From: an uncultured Granulicella sp.
GTDB taxonomy: Bacteria > Acidobacteriota > Terriglobia > Terriglobales > Acidobacteriaceae
Direction of reading: 5' to 3'
DNA: 33,049 nucleotides
NCBI GenBank assembly: GCA_937873265.1
Contig: CALMVL010000113.1
Location: 1-33,049 of the forward strand
In this document: positions 7,451 to 17,620 of the stretch, piece by piece
How positions within the stretch are numbered: position 1 is the stretch's first letter
How the letters are laid out: each line of letters starts with the position of its first letter
Made by a program: the position numbers and the translations under genes
Notes under the pieces: generated by a model
What the model was told of the DNA's origin: nothing
The model's input: only the letters and a program-made list of their open reading frames with translations
Databases searched by the model: none

Positions 7451-10400
7451 TTATCGCGGGAGAGCGAGAATACCTGAGAGCGGAATGCGGACCCAGGCGG
7501 GGCGATTGTTCAGCTCGTACAGGAGCTCGTAAAGAGCCTTCTCCAGAGTGTAGGCGTTCAGCAGCAGCTGTGCGACGGCCGGTTCGGGGATCAGGCCAGG
7601 ACGAACGGCGATTGCAGCGCGATAGCTGTTCAGAAATTGCGTGGCGGCGGCGTTCTCCCACAGGCGGGTCCAGGGCTCAAGATTGCGGGCGTCGTCAGGG
7701 CGGCGCTGCGCGAAGGCGGCAAGGCCGGCCCAGGCAACATAGGAAAACGACCGCAGCATGCCGGCGACATCCTTCAGCGGGGACTGCTTGGCGCGGCGCT
7801 CGGCCAGCGAGCGGGCGGGTTCGCCCTCGAAGTCGAGGATGACGTAATCATTCTTCGCTCGCAGAACCTGGCCGAGGTGGTAGTCGCCATGGATGCGAAT
7901 GCGCTGGCCGGCGGCCGCGGGGTCGCCCGCGGAGATCGCGTGCGCTCGGGCGAAGAGCTCAATGCGCTGGCTAAGAAGAAGGGCAGCGTCGTCGGCGGTG
8001 AGGTCGGTCAGCTGGGACATCTCGCGCTTGAGCGCGTCGAGGGTGCTGTTGATCTGGGCGTCGATCCGGCGGGCGTCCGCATTCAGGTCGGCGGCGGTAA
8101 ACACCTCGGCGGTAAAGGCTGGGTCTTCGGTGGGCGTGGCAAGGGCGAGGTGCATCTCGGCGGTGCGCCGGCCGAGGAGCGCGGCCGCATCGAGCGAGAA
8201 GCCGGCGTGCTCCTGCGCGAGAGCAAGCGGAGGTGCGGGGACGTCCGTAAAGGTCGGTACTTGGCCGATGCCGGTGGGGGTGGGGCAATTGAACACGCCC
8301 TCGAAGTAGCGCGAAAGCTCGTCGAGGAACCACGCCCAACCGTCGCCCTCGTTGGTAACCAGGCCTTGGAGCATGGCAAGCGTGGTGGGTTCGGCGGTCT
8401 CGCCTTCGGGCGCGGAGCTTAGGCGGATGTCGCCGAGAAAGGGGGCGATCCGCGGGAAATGGGCGACTTCGGTGAGGAAGCGGCCAATCTCCGTATCCGG
8501 GTTCTCGCCGGGCTGGAGGCGGCGGAAAAGCTTCAGGATCAGCTTGTCGTCGTAAAGGATGGAGGTGTTGGACTGCTCGGCCGAACCGGTGCGGGCCGGC
8601 AGCGCACCGGAGCCGCGCACCGCAGCAAACGCCGAGCTCTGCCCGCCGCCGATCGAGCCGACCTCCGTGGGCAGAGATCTGTTGTGCTCGATCAGACCGA
8701 GCAGCGCCTGCCGGAGATCTTCACGCTGGACGGCATCATGGAGCGCCGCTGGGCCGGAGGGCGTCGTGAGGGTAGCGAGAATCGTGTTGGGGGCAGTGGC
8801 GCGGAGCTGGTCAGCGGTCTCTCCGGTGGAGACGGCAAGCGGAAGCTGGTAGGTGTCGACCGTGCCATCGCTGTAGGTGAGATCGACAAACACCAGTGCG
8901 GAGTTGAGCGTGACCGAGGAGGCGGAGGCGACCGCGGCAGTAGGGATCTCGACCCAGTCAAGAACGCTGACGGAAGACACGGTACGTGTCTTCGCGCCGA
9001 ACCAGCGTTGCCGCTGCAGCCACGCCGGAAGCAGCTGCTGCAGAACGCCGACACCCGCGCCGGAGAGCAGACTCTGCCAGCTCTGGTTGAGCAACGAAAG
9101 CGTGGGCTCGTCGCCGGCGATCTCGACCGGCTCTTCGCGTTCCGGGGCGGGCTGCAGCTCAAGCCACAGGAAGGAGTAGGGGCTCAGCGTAATGGCGTAG
9201 GGGGTCTGGTCGATCGGCGGGAACGGAACATAGCCGAGCATCTCCACCGGCATGCGGCCCGCGTAGGCGGAAAGGTCCAGCTTAACCGGCTGCGCGAAGC
9301 GGGATAGGTTCGCCACGCAGAGGACGGTTTCGTGACTTCCGTCCTCGCGGTCGAGGTTGCGAAGGTACGCAAGGATCTTGCGGTTCTCAGGGTGCAGAAA
9401 CTCGAGCGTGCCGCGGCCGAAGACCTGGAAGAGCTTGCGCAGCGCAATCATGTTGCGCGTCCAGTGAAGCAGCGAGGACTGGTCCGACTGCTGGGCCTCA
9501 ACATTGATGGCCTGGTAGCCCCAGATCGGGTCCATGATGACGGGGAAGTAGAGCTTGGCGGGTACCGCGCGCGAAAATCCGGCGTTGCGATCGGAGTTCC
9601 ACTGCATGGGCGTGCGGACGCCATTGCGGTCGCCCAGATAGATGTTGTCGCCCATCCCGATCTCGTCGCCGTAGTACATGATGGGCGTGCCGGGAAAGGA
9701 GAGCAGAAGCGAGTTCAGCAGCTCGATGCGCCGGCGATTGTTGTCCACCAGCGGAGCCAGACGGCGCCGGATGCCGACATTGATGCGCATGCGAGGGTCG
9801 GCCGAGTAGGCGAGATACATGTAGTCGCGCTCGTCGTCCGAAACCATCTCCAGGGTCAGTTCATCGTGGTTGCGGAGGAAGATGCCCCACTGGCAGTTCG
9901 GCGGGATATCCGGCGTCTGCGCCATGATATCGGTGATGGGGAGGCGATCCTCCTGGCGGACTGCCATGTAGATGCGGGGCATCAGCGGGAAGTGGAACGC
10001 CATGTGGCACTCGTCGTCGTCCCCAAAGTACGGCCGGACGTCCGCCGGCCACATGTTGGCTTCGGCGAGAATGACGCGATTCGCATACTCCTCATCGAGC
10101 ACCTTGCGAATCGCCTTGATTTTGACGTGGGTCTCGGGGACATTTTCGCAGGAGGTGCCGTCCCGCTCGACCAGGTAGGGAATCGCGTCCAGGCGCAGAG
10201 CGTCCACGCCCATGTCGAGCCAGAAGCGCATTGCGGTAAGCACTTCATGCATCACGCGGGGGTTGTCGAAGTTAAGATCCGGCTGGTGCGAGAAGAAACG
10301 GTGCCAGTAGTACTGGCCGGCGACCTCGTCCCAGGTCCAGTTCGATTTCTCGGTGTCGGTAAAGATGATGCGGACGCCGGAGTAGAGCTCGTCGGTGTCG

Positions 10401-10810
10401 GACCAGACATACATCTCGCGCTCGGGTGAGCCCTTGGGGGCGAGCCGGGCCGCCTGAAACCAGGGATGCTGGTCGGAGGTGTGATTGATGACCAGCTCGA
10501 TCATGACCTGGATATCCCGGCGATGCGCGGCGTCAAGGAACTGCTTGAAATCGTCGATGGTGCCGTAGGACGGGTTCACATCGACGTAATTGGCGATGTC
10601 GTAGCCGTCGTCGCGCAGTGGCGAGGGAAAGAAGGGAAGCAGCCAAAGACAGGTAACGCCGAGGTCCTGGAGGTAGTCGAGCTTCGAGATGAGGCCCTGG
10701 AAGTCGCCAATGCCGTCCGCGTTCGAATCGGCAAAGGCCCGGACGTGGAGCTCGTAGATGACAGCGTCTTTGTACCAAAGGGGATCGGTGGCGCTTCCCA
10801 GTTGCTTCAC
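7451..10810 (-). CDS. treS: Trehalose synthase (TreS, GH13)-maltokinase (Mak/Pep2) fusion protein
   Basis: 1119 aa. N-terminal half DPLWYKDAVIYELHVRAFADSNADGIGDFQGL...DALRLDAIPYLVERDGTSCENVPETH...FLRNHDELTLEMV...GVRTPMQWNSDRNAGFS is TreS. C-terminal half LLPAWLQRQRWFGAKTRTV...IRIHGDYHLGQVLRAKNDYVILDFEGEPARSLAERRAKQSPLKDVAGMLRSFSY is maltokinase. Confidence 0.95.
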   Translation of the reverse strand: MKQLGSATDPLWYKDAVIYELHVRAFADSNADGIGDFQGLISKLDYLQDLGVTCLWLLPFFPSPLRDDGYDIANYVDVNPSYGTIDDFKQFLDAAHRRDIQVMIELVINHTSDQHPWFQAARLAPKGSPEREMYVWSDTDELYSGVRIIFTDTEKSNWTWDEVAGQYYWHRFFSHQPDLNFDNPRVMHEVLTAMRFWLDMGVDALRLDAIPYLVERDGTSCENVPETHVKIKAIRKVLDEEYANRVILAEANMWPADVRPYFGDDDECHMAFHFPLMPRIYMAVRQEDRLPITDIMAQTPDIPPNCQWGIFLRNHDELTLEMVSDDERDYMYLAYSADPRMRINVGIRRRLAPLVDNNRRRIELLNSLLLSFPGTPIMYYGDEIGMGDNIYLGDRNGVRTPMQWNSDRNAGFSRAVPAKLYFPVIMDPIWGYQAINVEAQQSDQSSLLHWTRNMIALRKLFQVFGRGTLEFLHPENRKILAYLRNLDREDGSHETVLCVANLSRFAQPVKLDLSAYAGRMPVEMLGYVPFPPIDQTPYAITLSPYSFLWLELQPAPEREEPVEIAGDEPTLSLLNQSWQSLLSGAGVGVLQQLLPAWLQRQRWFGAKTRTVSSVSVLDWVEIPTAAVASASSVTLNSALVFVDLTYSDGTVDTYQLPLAVSTGETADQLRATAPNTILATLTTPSGPAALHDAVQREDLRQALLGLIEHNRSLPTEVGSIGGGQSSAFAAVRGSGALPARTGSAEQSNTSILYDDKLILKLFRRLQPGENPDTEIGRFLTEVAHFPRIAPFLGDIRLSSAPEGETAEPTTLAMLQGLVTNEGDGWAWFLDELSRYFEGVFNCPTPTGIGQVPTFTDVPAPPLALAQEHAGFSLDAAALLGRRTAEMHLALATPTEDPAFTAEVFTAADLNADARRIDAQINSTLDALKREMSQLTDLTADDAALLLSQRIELFARAHAISAGDPAAAGQRIRIHGDYHLGQVLRAKNDYVILDFEGEPARSLAERRAKQSPLKDVAGMLRSFSYVAWAGLAAFAQRRPDDARNLEPWTRLWENAAATQFLNSYRAAIAVRPGLIPEPAVAQLLLNAYTLEKALYELLYELNNRPAWVRIPLSGILALPR

Positions 10811-10864
10811 TCGTGGCTCCTGCCTGTGTTGGTGAGGATGGGTCGGTACTCGTCTTCGGCCGCT

Positions 10865-12877
10865 TCAGGCGGAAAGCGTGGTGCTTGCGCCGCGGGTGAT
10901 CCGCAGAACATGCGCGGGCATGGTTTCAGGACGGAGGGCGACATAGTTGGAGCGGTCGTGCCAGGTGTAGTGGGTTCCCGTAAGGAGATCGTGCACGTCG
11001 AAGTTCTGGTTGTGTTCGATCCCCAGGTGTTTGAGGTCGAGGTCGATCCAGCCGGCCTGCTCCTGGATGGGATCGAGGTTGATGGCAACAAGAATCTGGT
11101 TCGCGCCGGAGGTCTTGGAGTAGCAGAGGATGTGCGGGTTGTCGACCGGGTGAAAGTGCAGCGAATCGTTCGATTGCAGAGCGCGGTTCTCGCGGCGAAT
11201 CGCATTCAGACGCGTGATCAGCGGCGCGATGGAGTGCGGGGCGTCGAGATCCCACTGGCGGATCTCGTACTTTTCGCTGTTGAGGTACTCCTCGCCACCG
11301 ATCTTAAAGGGTGCGTTCTCGCCAAGCTCATAGGCAGGACCGTACATCCCATAGTTCGCGGCGAGCGTGGCAGCAAGAATCACGCGCTGCATGAACGCCG
11401 GTCGACCGCCGGTCTGAAGAATAGGCGGCAGAATGTCCGGCGTGTTCGGCCAGAAGTTCGGCCGAAAAAAATCGGAAACGGGCGGCTTGGTCAGCTCTTC
11501 CATATACTGCTGGAGCTCGGGCTTGGTGGTGCGCCAGGTAAAGTACGTGTACGACTGGGTGTAGCCGCCCTTGGCAAGCTCGTACATCAGGTGCGGGCGG
11601 GTAAAGGCTTCGGCAAGGAAGATGACCTCGGGAGCGCCCTTGTGCACTTCGGTGATGCACCACTCCCAGAAATGCAGATTCTTCGTGTGCGGGTTATCGA
11701 CGCGGAAGACCGTGACGCCGTGGCCGATCCAGAACTTGAAGACCGACAGCAGCTCTTCCCAAAGGCCGCGCCAGTCGCTCGATTCGAAGTTCAGCGGGTA
11801 AATGTCCTGGTACTTCTTCGGCGGGTTTTCCGCGTACTGAATGGACCCGTCCGGCCGGATCTGAAACCACTCGGGATGCTGCTTGACCCAGGGGTGATCG
11901 GGCGAGCACTGGAAGGCGATGTCCATGGCGAGGTCGATGCCGAAGCCGCGCGCGACGTCGGCCAGGTGTTCGAGGTCGTCAATCGTTCCAAGGCTCGGGT
12001 GAACCGACTTGTGGCCACCTTCGGGAGCGCCGATCGCCCATGGGCTGCCATGGTCCCCGGCGGCAGCGACGACATTGTTGTTCGGACCTTTTCGGAAGGC
12101 CGTGCCGATGGGATGAATGGGCGGGAGATACAGGACGTCGAAGCCCATCTCCGCGACCCGCGGCAACTGTGCCTCCACGTCCTTGAGGGTGCCGTGCTTC
12201 CCCGGAACGGGCGAGACCGAACGTGGGAACAGCTCGTACCAGGTGGAAAAGCGGGCGCGTTCGCGATCCACCCAGAGCGGCAGATCCTGCGCGTACCGGG
12301 CCGCAAAGCGGAGATCAGGGTACTTTGCGACCAGCTCTTTTATCTCGTCGTCGATCGGGTACTCGTACCGCTCAGCATTCTGGTCCGCCATCCAGCGCAG
12401 CGACAGGATGATCTGCCGAAACGTCTTGGCGTCGGCGGGCGTGGCGCGGACGGCAGCCTCTTCGAGCAGCAGCGCGCCCGAGCGGAGCGCGAGCGGAATG
12501 TTCTGCGGGGTGACGTTAGCGCTGGGATGAGCGAGGTCAGGCTGCGCGTCAATCCGTTTCCGGAGGTCGGAGCACCAGGTATCAAAGTGGTCGACCCAGC
12601 CCTCGACGGAAAACTCCCACATGCCGATACTGTCGACGGCGAAGCTCGCGGCAAAGATGTCGTTGCCGAGGGGGTGCATGGGCGCAAAGCGCCAGTGCGC
12701 CTCACCCTTCTGCCGATAAAGAAGGCGGCCGGCAACGTGGTCGTGGCCGTCGGAGAAGATGGCGGCGGTCACCTCGACCGCGTCGCCGACGACGCGCTTT
12801 GCCGGGTAACGGCCGCAGTCGACCTCCGGTTGAAGATCTTCGATCACGACGCGCTTGCGGCCTTCGGTGGGTTTCAT
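10865..12877 (-). CDS. glgE: Alpha-1,4-glucan:maltose-1-phosphate maltosyltransferase
   Basis: ORF 10865..12949; preferred start ATG 12877 (MKPTEGRKRVVIEDLQPEVDCGRYPAKRVVGDAVEVTAAIFSDGHD). GlgE-type N-terminal domain, then MGFDVLYLPPIHPIGTAFRKGPNN, FRVDNPHTKNLHFWEW, VIFLAEAFTRPHLM. Confidence 0.94.
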   Translation of the reverse strand: MKPTEGRKRVVIEDLQPEVDCGRYPAKRVVGDAVEVTAAIFSDGHDHVAGRLLYRQKGEAHWRFAPMHPLGNDIFAASFAVDSIGMWEFSVEGWVDHFDTWCSDLRKRIDAQPDLAHPSANVTPQNIPLALRSGALLLEEAAVRATPADAKTFRQIILSLRWMADQNAERYEYPIDDEIKELVAKYPDLRFAARYAQDLPLWVDRERARFSTWYELFPRSVSPVPGKHGTLKDVEAQLPRVAEMGFDVLYLPPIHPIGTAFRKGPNNNVVAAAGDHGSPWAIGAPEGGHKSVHPSLGTIDDLEHLADVARGFGIDLAMDIAFQCSPDHPWVKQHPEWFQIRPDGSIQYAENPPKKYQDIYPLNFESSDWRGLWEELLSVFKFWIGHGVTVFRVDNPHTKNLHFWEWCITEVHKGAPEVIFLAEAFTRPHLMYELAKGGYTQSYTYFTWRTTKPELQQYMEELTKPPVSDFFRPNFWPNTPDILPPILQTGGRPAFMQRVILAATLAANYGMYGPAYELGENAPFKIGGEEYLNSEKYEIRQWDLDAPHSIAPLITRLNAIRRENRALQSNDSLHFHPVDNPHILCYSKTSGANQILVAINLDPIQEQAGWIDLDLKHLGIEHNQNFDVHDLLTGTHYTWHDRSNYVALRPETMPAHVLRITRGASTTLSA

Positions 12878-12931
12878 TGTGTGGAGCTCGGGGTGGGTTC
12901 TTTGTGCCAGCCGAAAGAAGAGAAAAGCTGC

Positions 12932-12976
12932 GATGCGGCTGGTTCGCATCCCAAAGCTTACGAAAGCAACCGTAAG
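12932..12976. promoter_or_regulatory. Divergent intergenic region with two adjacent inverted repeats (candidate operator/promoter region for glgE and GH15 arms)
   Basis: gatgcg (12932-12937)/cgcatc (12945-12950) and cttacg (12957-12962)/cgtaag (12971-12976), between the divergent starts at 12877 (-) and 13050 (+). Confidence 0.35.
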
Positions 12977-13049
12977 ATGACGTTAGGGATAGAGATGCTT
13001 CCGCTGGTAGGGGCGTTTGCTCCCCCTGGCGTGAAAGGAAGACCAGAGC

Positions 13050-14876
13050 TTGTTCGGTAAGGGGAAAGGGAAGCAGCCGCTCCACGCGGCTCGCATTGAG
13101 GAGTATGCGCTGCTTGGCGATCTTGAGACGGCGGCGTTGGTCTCGCGCGAGGGCTCGATCGACTGGCTGTGCTGGCCGACCTTTGCCTCCGCAGCATGTT
13201 TCGCGGCGTTACTGGGAACGCGCGAGAACGGGTTTTGGAAAATATTCCCGGCGAAAAAGGGAAGATCGGTAGGCCGGCGGTACCGGCCAGGAACACTGAT
13301 CCTCGAGACGACGTTGGCCGGACCGAAGGGCGAGGTGGTGTTGATCGACTTTATGCCCCCGCGCGGCAAGCACTCGGATGTGGTTCGCATTGTTCGAGGT
13401 CTGCGCGGCAAGGTCGACCTGCGTCTGGACCTCTCGATCCGCTTCGACTATGGCTCGCGCGTCCCGTGGGTCACGCACAGCGACCATGAGCTGCGGGCGG
13501 TTGCGGGATCGGATCTGGTGGTGCTGCGGACCGACATCCCGGTCCACGGCGAAGGCCTCTTTTCTGTGAGCGAGTTCACGGTCCGAGAGGGCGAGACCGT
13601 CGCCTTTGTCATGACGGACGGATCCTCCATGGAGGAGGTGCCGGAAAAGGTGGATGCGGAGCAGGCGCTCGCCGAAACCGAAACGTTCTGGACCGAGTGG
13701 GCGTCGCGAGGAAACTACGTCGGACGTTACCGGCAGGCCGTCGAGCGGTCAGTGCTGACCTTGAAGGCGCTGTCCTACCGGCCTTCGGGCGGCATCGTGG
13801 CTGCGCCCACCATGTCGCTGCCGGAGTGGATCGGCGGCACGCGCAACTGGGACTACCGCTACTGCTGGATCCGCGATACCGCGTTTCTGCTGCTCACGTT
13901 GATCCATGTGGGCTATCAGGAGGAAGCCGCGTCCTGGCGGCAGTGGCTCTTGCGCGCGGTGGCGGGAACACCGGGGCAGCTGCAGACAATGTACGGCATC
14001 TGTGGGGAGCGGCAGATTCCCGAGTGGGAGGCAACCTGGCTGCCAGGGTACCGCAACTCGAAGCCGGTGCGCATCGGCAATGCGGCGGTGGAGCAGTTTC
14101 AAATGGATGTCTTCGGTGAGGTGATCGCGGCGCTGACGCGCATGCCCGAGGCGGAGGATGACATTCGCGTGGACGCGGCCAAACTGGTGCAGGCGTTGGC
14201 CGACCACGTCTGCACGATATGGACCGAGCCGGACGACGGCATATGGGAGACCCGCGGAAATCGGCAGCACTTCACCCACTCGAAGGTGATGGCCTGGGTT
14301 GCGCTCGATCGGGCGATCAAACAGCAGGAGCGAGACGGCGGCGACGCCGACCTGGCGCGGTGGCGGCGCAACCGCGACCAGATCCATCGCGAGGTCTGCA
14401 AAAAGGGCTTCAGCAAAAAACGGAACAGCTTCGTGCAGCGCTATGGCTCCGATGCGCTGGACGCTTCGCTTCTTCGCATTGCCATGGTCGGATTTCTGCC
14501 GCCGGAGGATCCACGGATCATCGGCACGGTGGACGCGATTCAGAAGCACCTGATGGAGGGCGGGCTGGTCAAGCGATACAAGACCACCGGCTCGGACGGA
14601 CTGGCGGGCGGCGAAGGCGTCTTTCTGGCGTGTTCCTTCTGGATGGTGATCAACCTGCATCTGATTGGACGTGAGGCGGAGGCGCGGGCGCTGTTTGAGC
14701 GACTGTTAGCGCTCGCGAACGATGTGGGCCTGCTCTCGGAGGAGTACGGGCCAAAGCAGGGCGAAATGCTCGGTAACTTTCCCCAGGCGCTCTCGCACCT
14801 CTTCCTGGTGCATGCCGCAATGACGCTCGACGGCGGCTGGCGGCCGGAGGTCGGGCACCTGCCGGACGCTCGCTGA
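13050..14876 (+). CDS. GH15 glycoside hydrolase (glucoamylase / trehalase-like)
   Basis: 608 aa, apparent TTG start at 13050. IEEYALLGDLETAALVSREGSIDWLCWPTF, GTRNWDYRYCWIRDTAF, PDDGIWETRGNRQHFTHSKVMAWVALDRA, QGEMLGNFPQALSHLFLVHAAMTL. Confidence 0.92.
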   Translation: MFGKGKGKQPLHAARIEEYALLGDLETAALVSREGSIDWLCWPTFASAACFAALLGTRENGFWKIFPAKKGRSVGRRYRPGTLILETTLAGPKGEVVLIDFMPPRGKHSDVVRIVRGLRGKVDLRLDLSIRFDYGSRVPWVTHSDHELRAVAGSDLVVLRTDIPVHGEGLFSVSEFTVREGETVAFVMTDGSSMEEVPEKVDAEQALAETETFWTEWASRGNYVGRYRQAVERSVLTLKALSYRPSGGIVAAPTMSLPEWIGGTRNWDYRYCWIRDTAFLLLTLIHVGYQEEAASWRQWLLRAVAGTPGQLQTMYGICGERQIPEWEATWLPGYRNSKPVRIGNAAVEQFQMDVFGEVIAALTRMPEAEDDIRVDAAKLVQALADHVCTIWTEPDDGIWETRGNRQHFTHSKVMAWVALDRAIKQQERDGGDADLARWRRNRDQIHREVCKKGFSKKRNSFVQRYGSDALDASLLRIAMVGFLPPEDPRIIGTVDAIQKHLMEGGLVKRYKTTGSDGLAGGEGVFLACSFWMVINLHLIGREAEARALFERLLALANDVGLLSEEYGPKQGEMLGNFPQALSHLFLVHAAMTLDGGWRPEVGHLPDAR

Positions 14877-14959
14877 CCGCCCCAGACAGTGCAACCCTGC
14901 CTGTCGCCGAGAAGTCTAAACAGGCTTCACACGATGGTCACTTCTCCACAGGTTGATAG

Positions 14960-17620
14960 ATGCCCCGTATTCCGCACTCGACATACCGCTTGCAGCTTCA
15001 CAAGGGATTCACCTTCGACGACGCGTCCGCAATCGCCGGATACCTCTACGATCTCGGCGTCTCGCACGTATACAGTTCCCCGTATCTGCAAGCGGCCCCG
15101 GGCAGCATGCACGGCTACGATGTCGTCGATCACCAGCGGGTGAATGTGGAGTTGGGCGGCCGCGAAGCGCACGAGCGCTTCTGCAAGACGTTGGGCGAAA
15201 CGGGGTTGGGACAGGTGCTGGATATTGTTCCCAACCACATGTCCCTTGGGCGCGAGAACCGCTTCTGGTGGGACGTGTTGGAGAACGGCACAGCCAGCCG
15301 ATACGCATCGTTCTTCGACATCGACTGGGACTCGACCGAGGAGCGGCTGCGCAACAAGGTGCTGGTGCCGATCCTGGGGGACCACTACGGTCGCGTGCTC
15401 GAGGCCGGCGGCATCCGGGTGGTGCGCCACGGCAACGACTTCGTGGTGGAGGCGGCGGGCCAGACCTTCCCGGCGTCGCCCAACACACTTCCGGTCATCC
15501 TGTCCCGCGCGGCGGAGTACTCGAAGTCGGATGCGCTGAACTTTGTCGCGGCGTCCTTCGGCAGGCTGCCCGAGCCCGAAATGTGGGATCGCCGCGCGAT
15601 CTCTGCGCGGCACCGCGACAAGCAGGTACTCCAGCAGATCGTCACGCGCCTGTGCGAGCAGAACGACGTGTGCGATGCGATTGACCGGGCGGTCCGTGAT
15701 CTGAACGAGAACTTCGACGCGCTCGACGATTTCCTCAACCAGCAGCACTATCGTCTTGCCTTCTGGAAGACCGCGGACCAGCAACTGGGCTATCGAAGAT
15801 TTTTCGACGTAAACACGCTCATCGGCCTGCGCATGGAGCGCGAGCACGTCTTTGAAGAAACGCACGCCGTCCTGATCGAGTGGATGAAGCGGGGCGTTTT
15901 GGACGGTGTGCGCGTGGATCACCCGGATGGGCTCCGCGATCCGCTCGAGTACTTCCGGCGGCTGCGCAGCCATGTCCCGGATGGTTGGATCATCGGCGAG
16001 AAAATCTTGGAGCCGGGCGAATTTCTCCGGCAGGAGTGGCCGATCGAAGGCACCAGCGGGTACGACTTCATGAATGCCGTCGGTGGCGTTTTGGTCGACC
16101 GCCACGGGGTACGAAAGCTGCGCGACATCTACGGCGATCTGACCGGCGAACCGACGGACTTCGGCCAGATCGCGCACGACAAAAAGATCAACGTGACGCA
16201 GGAGGCGCTGGGCAGCGACGTCAATCGACTCACAAGCCTGTTCGTGCAGATCTGCGAATGCAACCGCAACCAGCGCGACTACACGCGGGCAGAGATCCGG
16301 CGCGCCATCCGGGAGGTCGCAGCCTGCTTTCGCGTGTACCGCACCTACGTCGTTCCGGAGCGCGAGGAGATCACGGAGGAGGATCGCGAAGCCATCCGCG
16401 AGGCCACCGAGTGCGCGAAAACCAAGCGGCAGGACATCGATGGCGGTCTCTTTGACTTCCTGCGCGAGGTGTTGACACTCGCGGTGCGCGGCAAATTTGA
16501 GTCGGAGTTTCTGTTGCGCTTCCAGCAGTTCACCAGCCCGGTGATGGCGAAGGGCGTCGAAGACACGGCCTTCTATGACTTCAACCGGCTGATCGGCCTC
16601 AACGAGGTTGGCGGCGACCCGGGCAATGACGGCCTGACCGTGGCGGAGTTCCACGCGTACAACACAAAAATGCAGGCAACACACCCCGCGACGATGACGA
16701 CGCTCTCCACACACGACACCAAGCGGAGCGACGACGTGCGCGCGCGCCTTGCGGTGCTGTCGGAGATGCCGGACGAGTTCGCCGAAACGGTGCGGCGATG
16801 GATGGCGGCGAACGCCCGACACAAGACCAACGATCTTCCGGACCGCAACTCAGAATATTTCCTCTACCAAACCTTGATCGGCGCGTGGCCGATCAGCTCG
16901 GAGCGCCTCGAAACCTACATGGAAAAGGCCATGCGCGAGGCCAAGCAGCAGACCTCGTGGGTGGCCAACAACAAGGAGTATGAAGACGCTCTGAGAAGCT
17001 TCATGCGCAGTCTGCTGAACGATCGCACCTTCTGCCGCGAACTGGAATCCATTGTCGGTCGCGTCAACCACCCGGGGCGGCTGAACTCGCTTGCACAGAC
17101 CCTGGTCAAGTACACCTCACCGGGCGTTCCGGACTTGTACCAGGGATCGGAGTTATGGGATCTCAGTCTGGTCGATCCGGACAATCGCCGGCCGGTGGAC
17201 TACGATCTGCGCCGCACTCGGCTGCGCGAGATGGCGTCGATGACCGCCTCGGACGTGCTCGCCCGCTGGGAAGACGGCCTGCCCAAGCTCTGGATCATCG
17301 TGCACGCGCTGCACCTGCGCAAGCAGATGCCCCAGAGCTTCGGAGCCGATGCCGAATATGTGCCTGTCGAAGTTACAGGAACCAGGCGCGACTCCGCCAT
17401 CGCGTTTCTTCGCGGCGAAAACGTGGCGACGGTCGTTCCGCGACTGCCGCTGAGCCTCGCCCAGGGCTGGGGCGACACCTCCGTCGATCTGCCGACGGGG
17501 GTCTGGCGGAACCGTCTCACCGGCGAGGCGCTCACGCTCGCCGGCAAGACACATCTAGCGGAGTTGCTGGCGGGGTTTCCCGTGGCGCTTCTGGTAAAGG
17601 AGGACGCGAAGGATGCATGA
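14960..17620 (+). CDS. treY: Malto-oligosyltrehalose synthase
   Basis: 886 aa. PRIPHSTYRLQLHKGFTFDDASAIAGYLYDLGVSHVYSSPYLQAAPGSMHGYDVVDHQRVN, VLDIVPNHMS, GVRVDHPDGLRDP, TTLSTHDTKRSDDVRARLAVLSE, PGVPDLYQGSELWDLSLVDPDNRRPVDY. Confidence 0.96.
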   Translation: MPRIPHSTYRLQLHKGFTFDDASAIAGYLYDLGVSHVYSSPYLQAAPGSMHGYDVVDHQRVNVELGGREAHERFCKTLGETGLGQVLDIVPNHMSLGRENRFWWDVLENGTASRYASFFDIDWDSTEERLRNKVLVPILGDHYGRVLEAGGIRVVRHGNDFVVEAAGQTFPASPNTLPVILSRAAEYSKSDALNFVAASFGRLPEPEMWDRRAISARHRDKQVLQQIVTRLCEQNDVCDAIDRAVRDLNENFDALDDFLNQQHYRLAFWKTADQQLGYRRFFDVNTLIGLRMEREHVFEETHAVLIEWMKRGVLDGVRVDHPDGLRDPLEYFRRLRSHVPDGWIIGEKILEPGEFLRQEWPIEGTSGYDFMNAVGGVLVDRHGVRKLRDIYGDLTGEPTDFGQIAHDKKINVTQEALGSDVNRLTSLFVQICECNRNQRDYTRAEIRRAIREVAACFRVYRTYVVPEREEITEEDREAIREATECAKTKRQDIDGGLFDFLREVLTLAVRGKFESEFLLRFQQFTSPVMAKGVEDTAFYDFNRLIGLNEVGGDPGNDGLTVAEFHAYNTKMQATHPATMTTLSTHDTKRSDDVRARLAVLSEMPDEFAETVRRWMAANARHKTNDLPDRNSEYFLYQTLIGAWPISSERLETYMEKAMREAKQQTSWVANNKEYEDALRSFMRSLLNDRTFCRELESIVGRVNHPGRLNSLAQTLVKYTSPGVPDLYQGSELWDLSLVDPDNRRPVDYDLRRTRLREMASMTASDVLARWEDGLPKLWIIVHALHLRKQMPQSFGADAEYVPVEVTGTRRDSAIAFLRGENVATVVPRLPLSLAQGWGDTSVDLPTGVWRNRLTGEALTLAGKTHLAELLAGFPVALLVKEDAKDA

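Noticed and set aside
10466-13060. 864-aa plus-strand ORF antisense to glgE and treS
   Set aside because: Spans two real genes and their intergenic gap on the opposite strand; V/R/D/G-rich mirror composition with no domain signal. A codon-bias artefact of high GC.
14927-16822. 631-aa minus-strand ORF
   Set aside because: Antisense shadow of treY.
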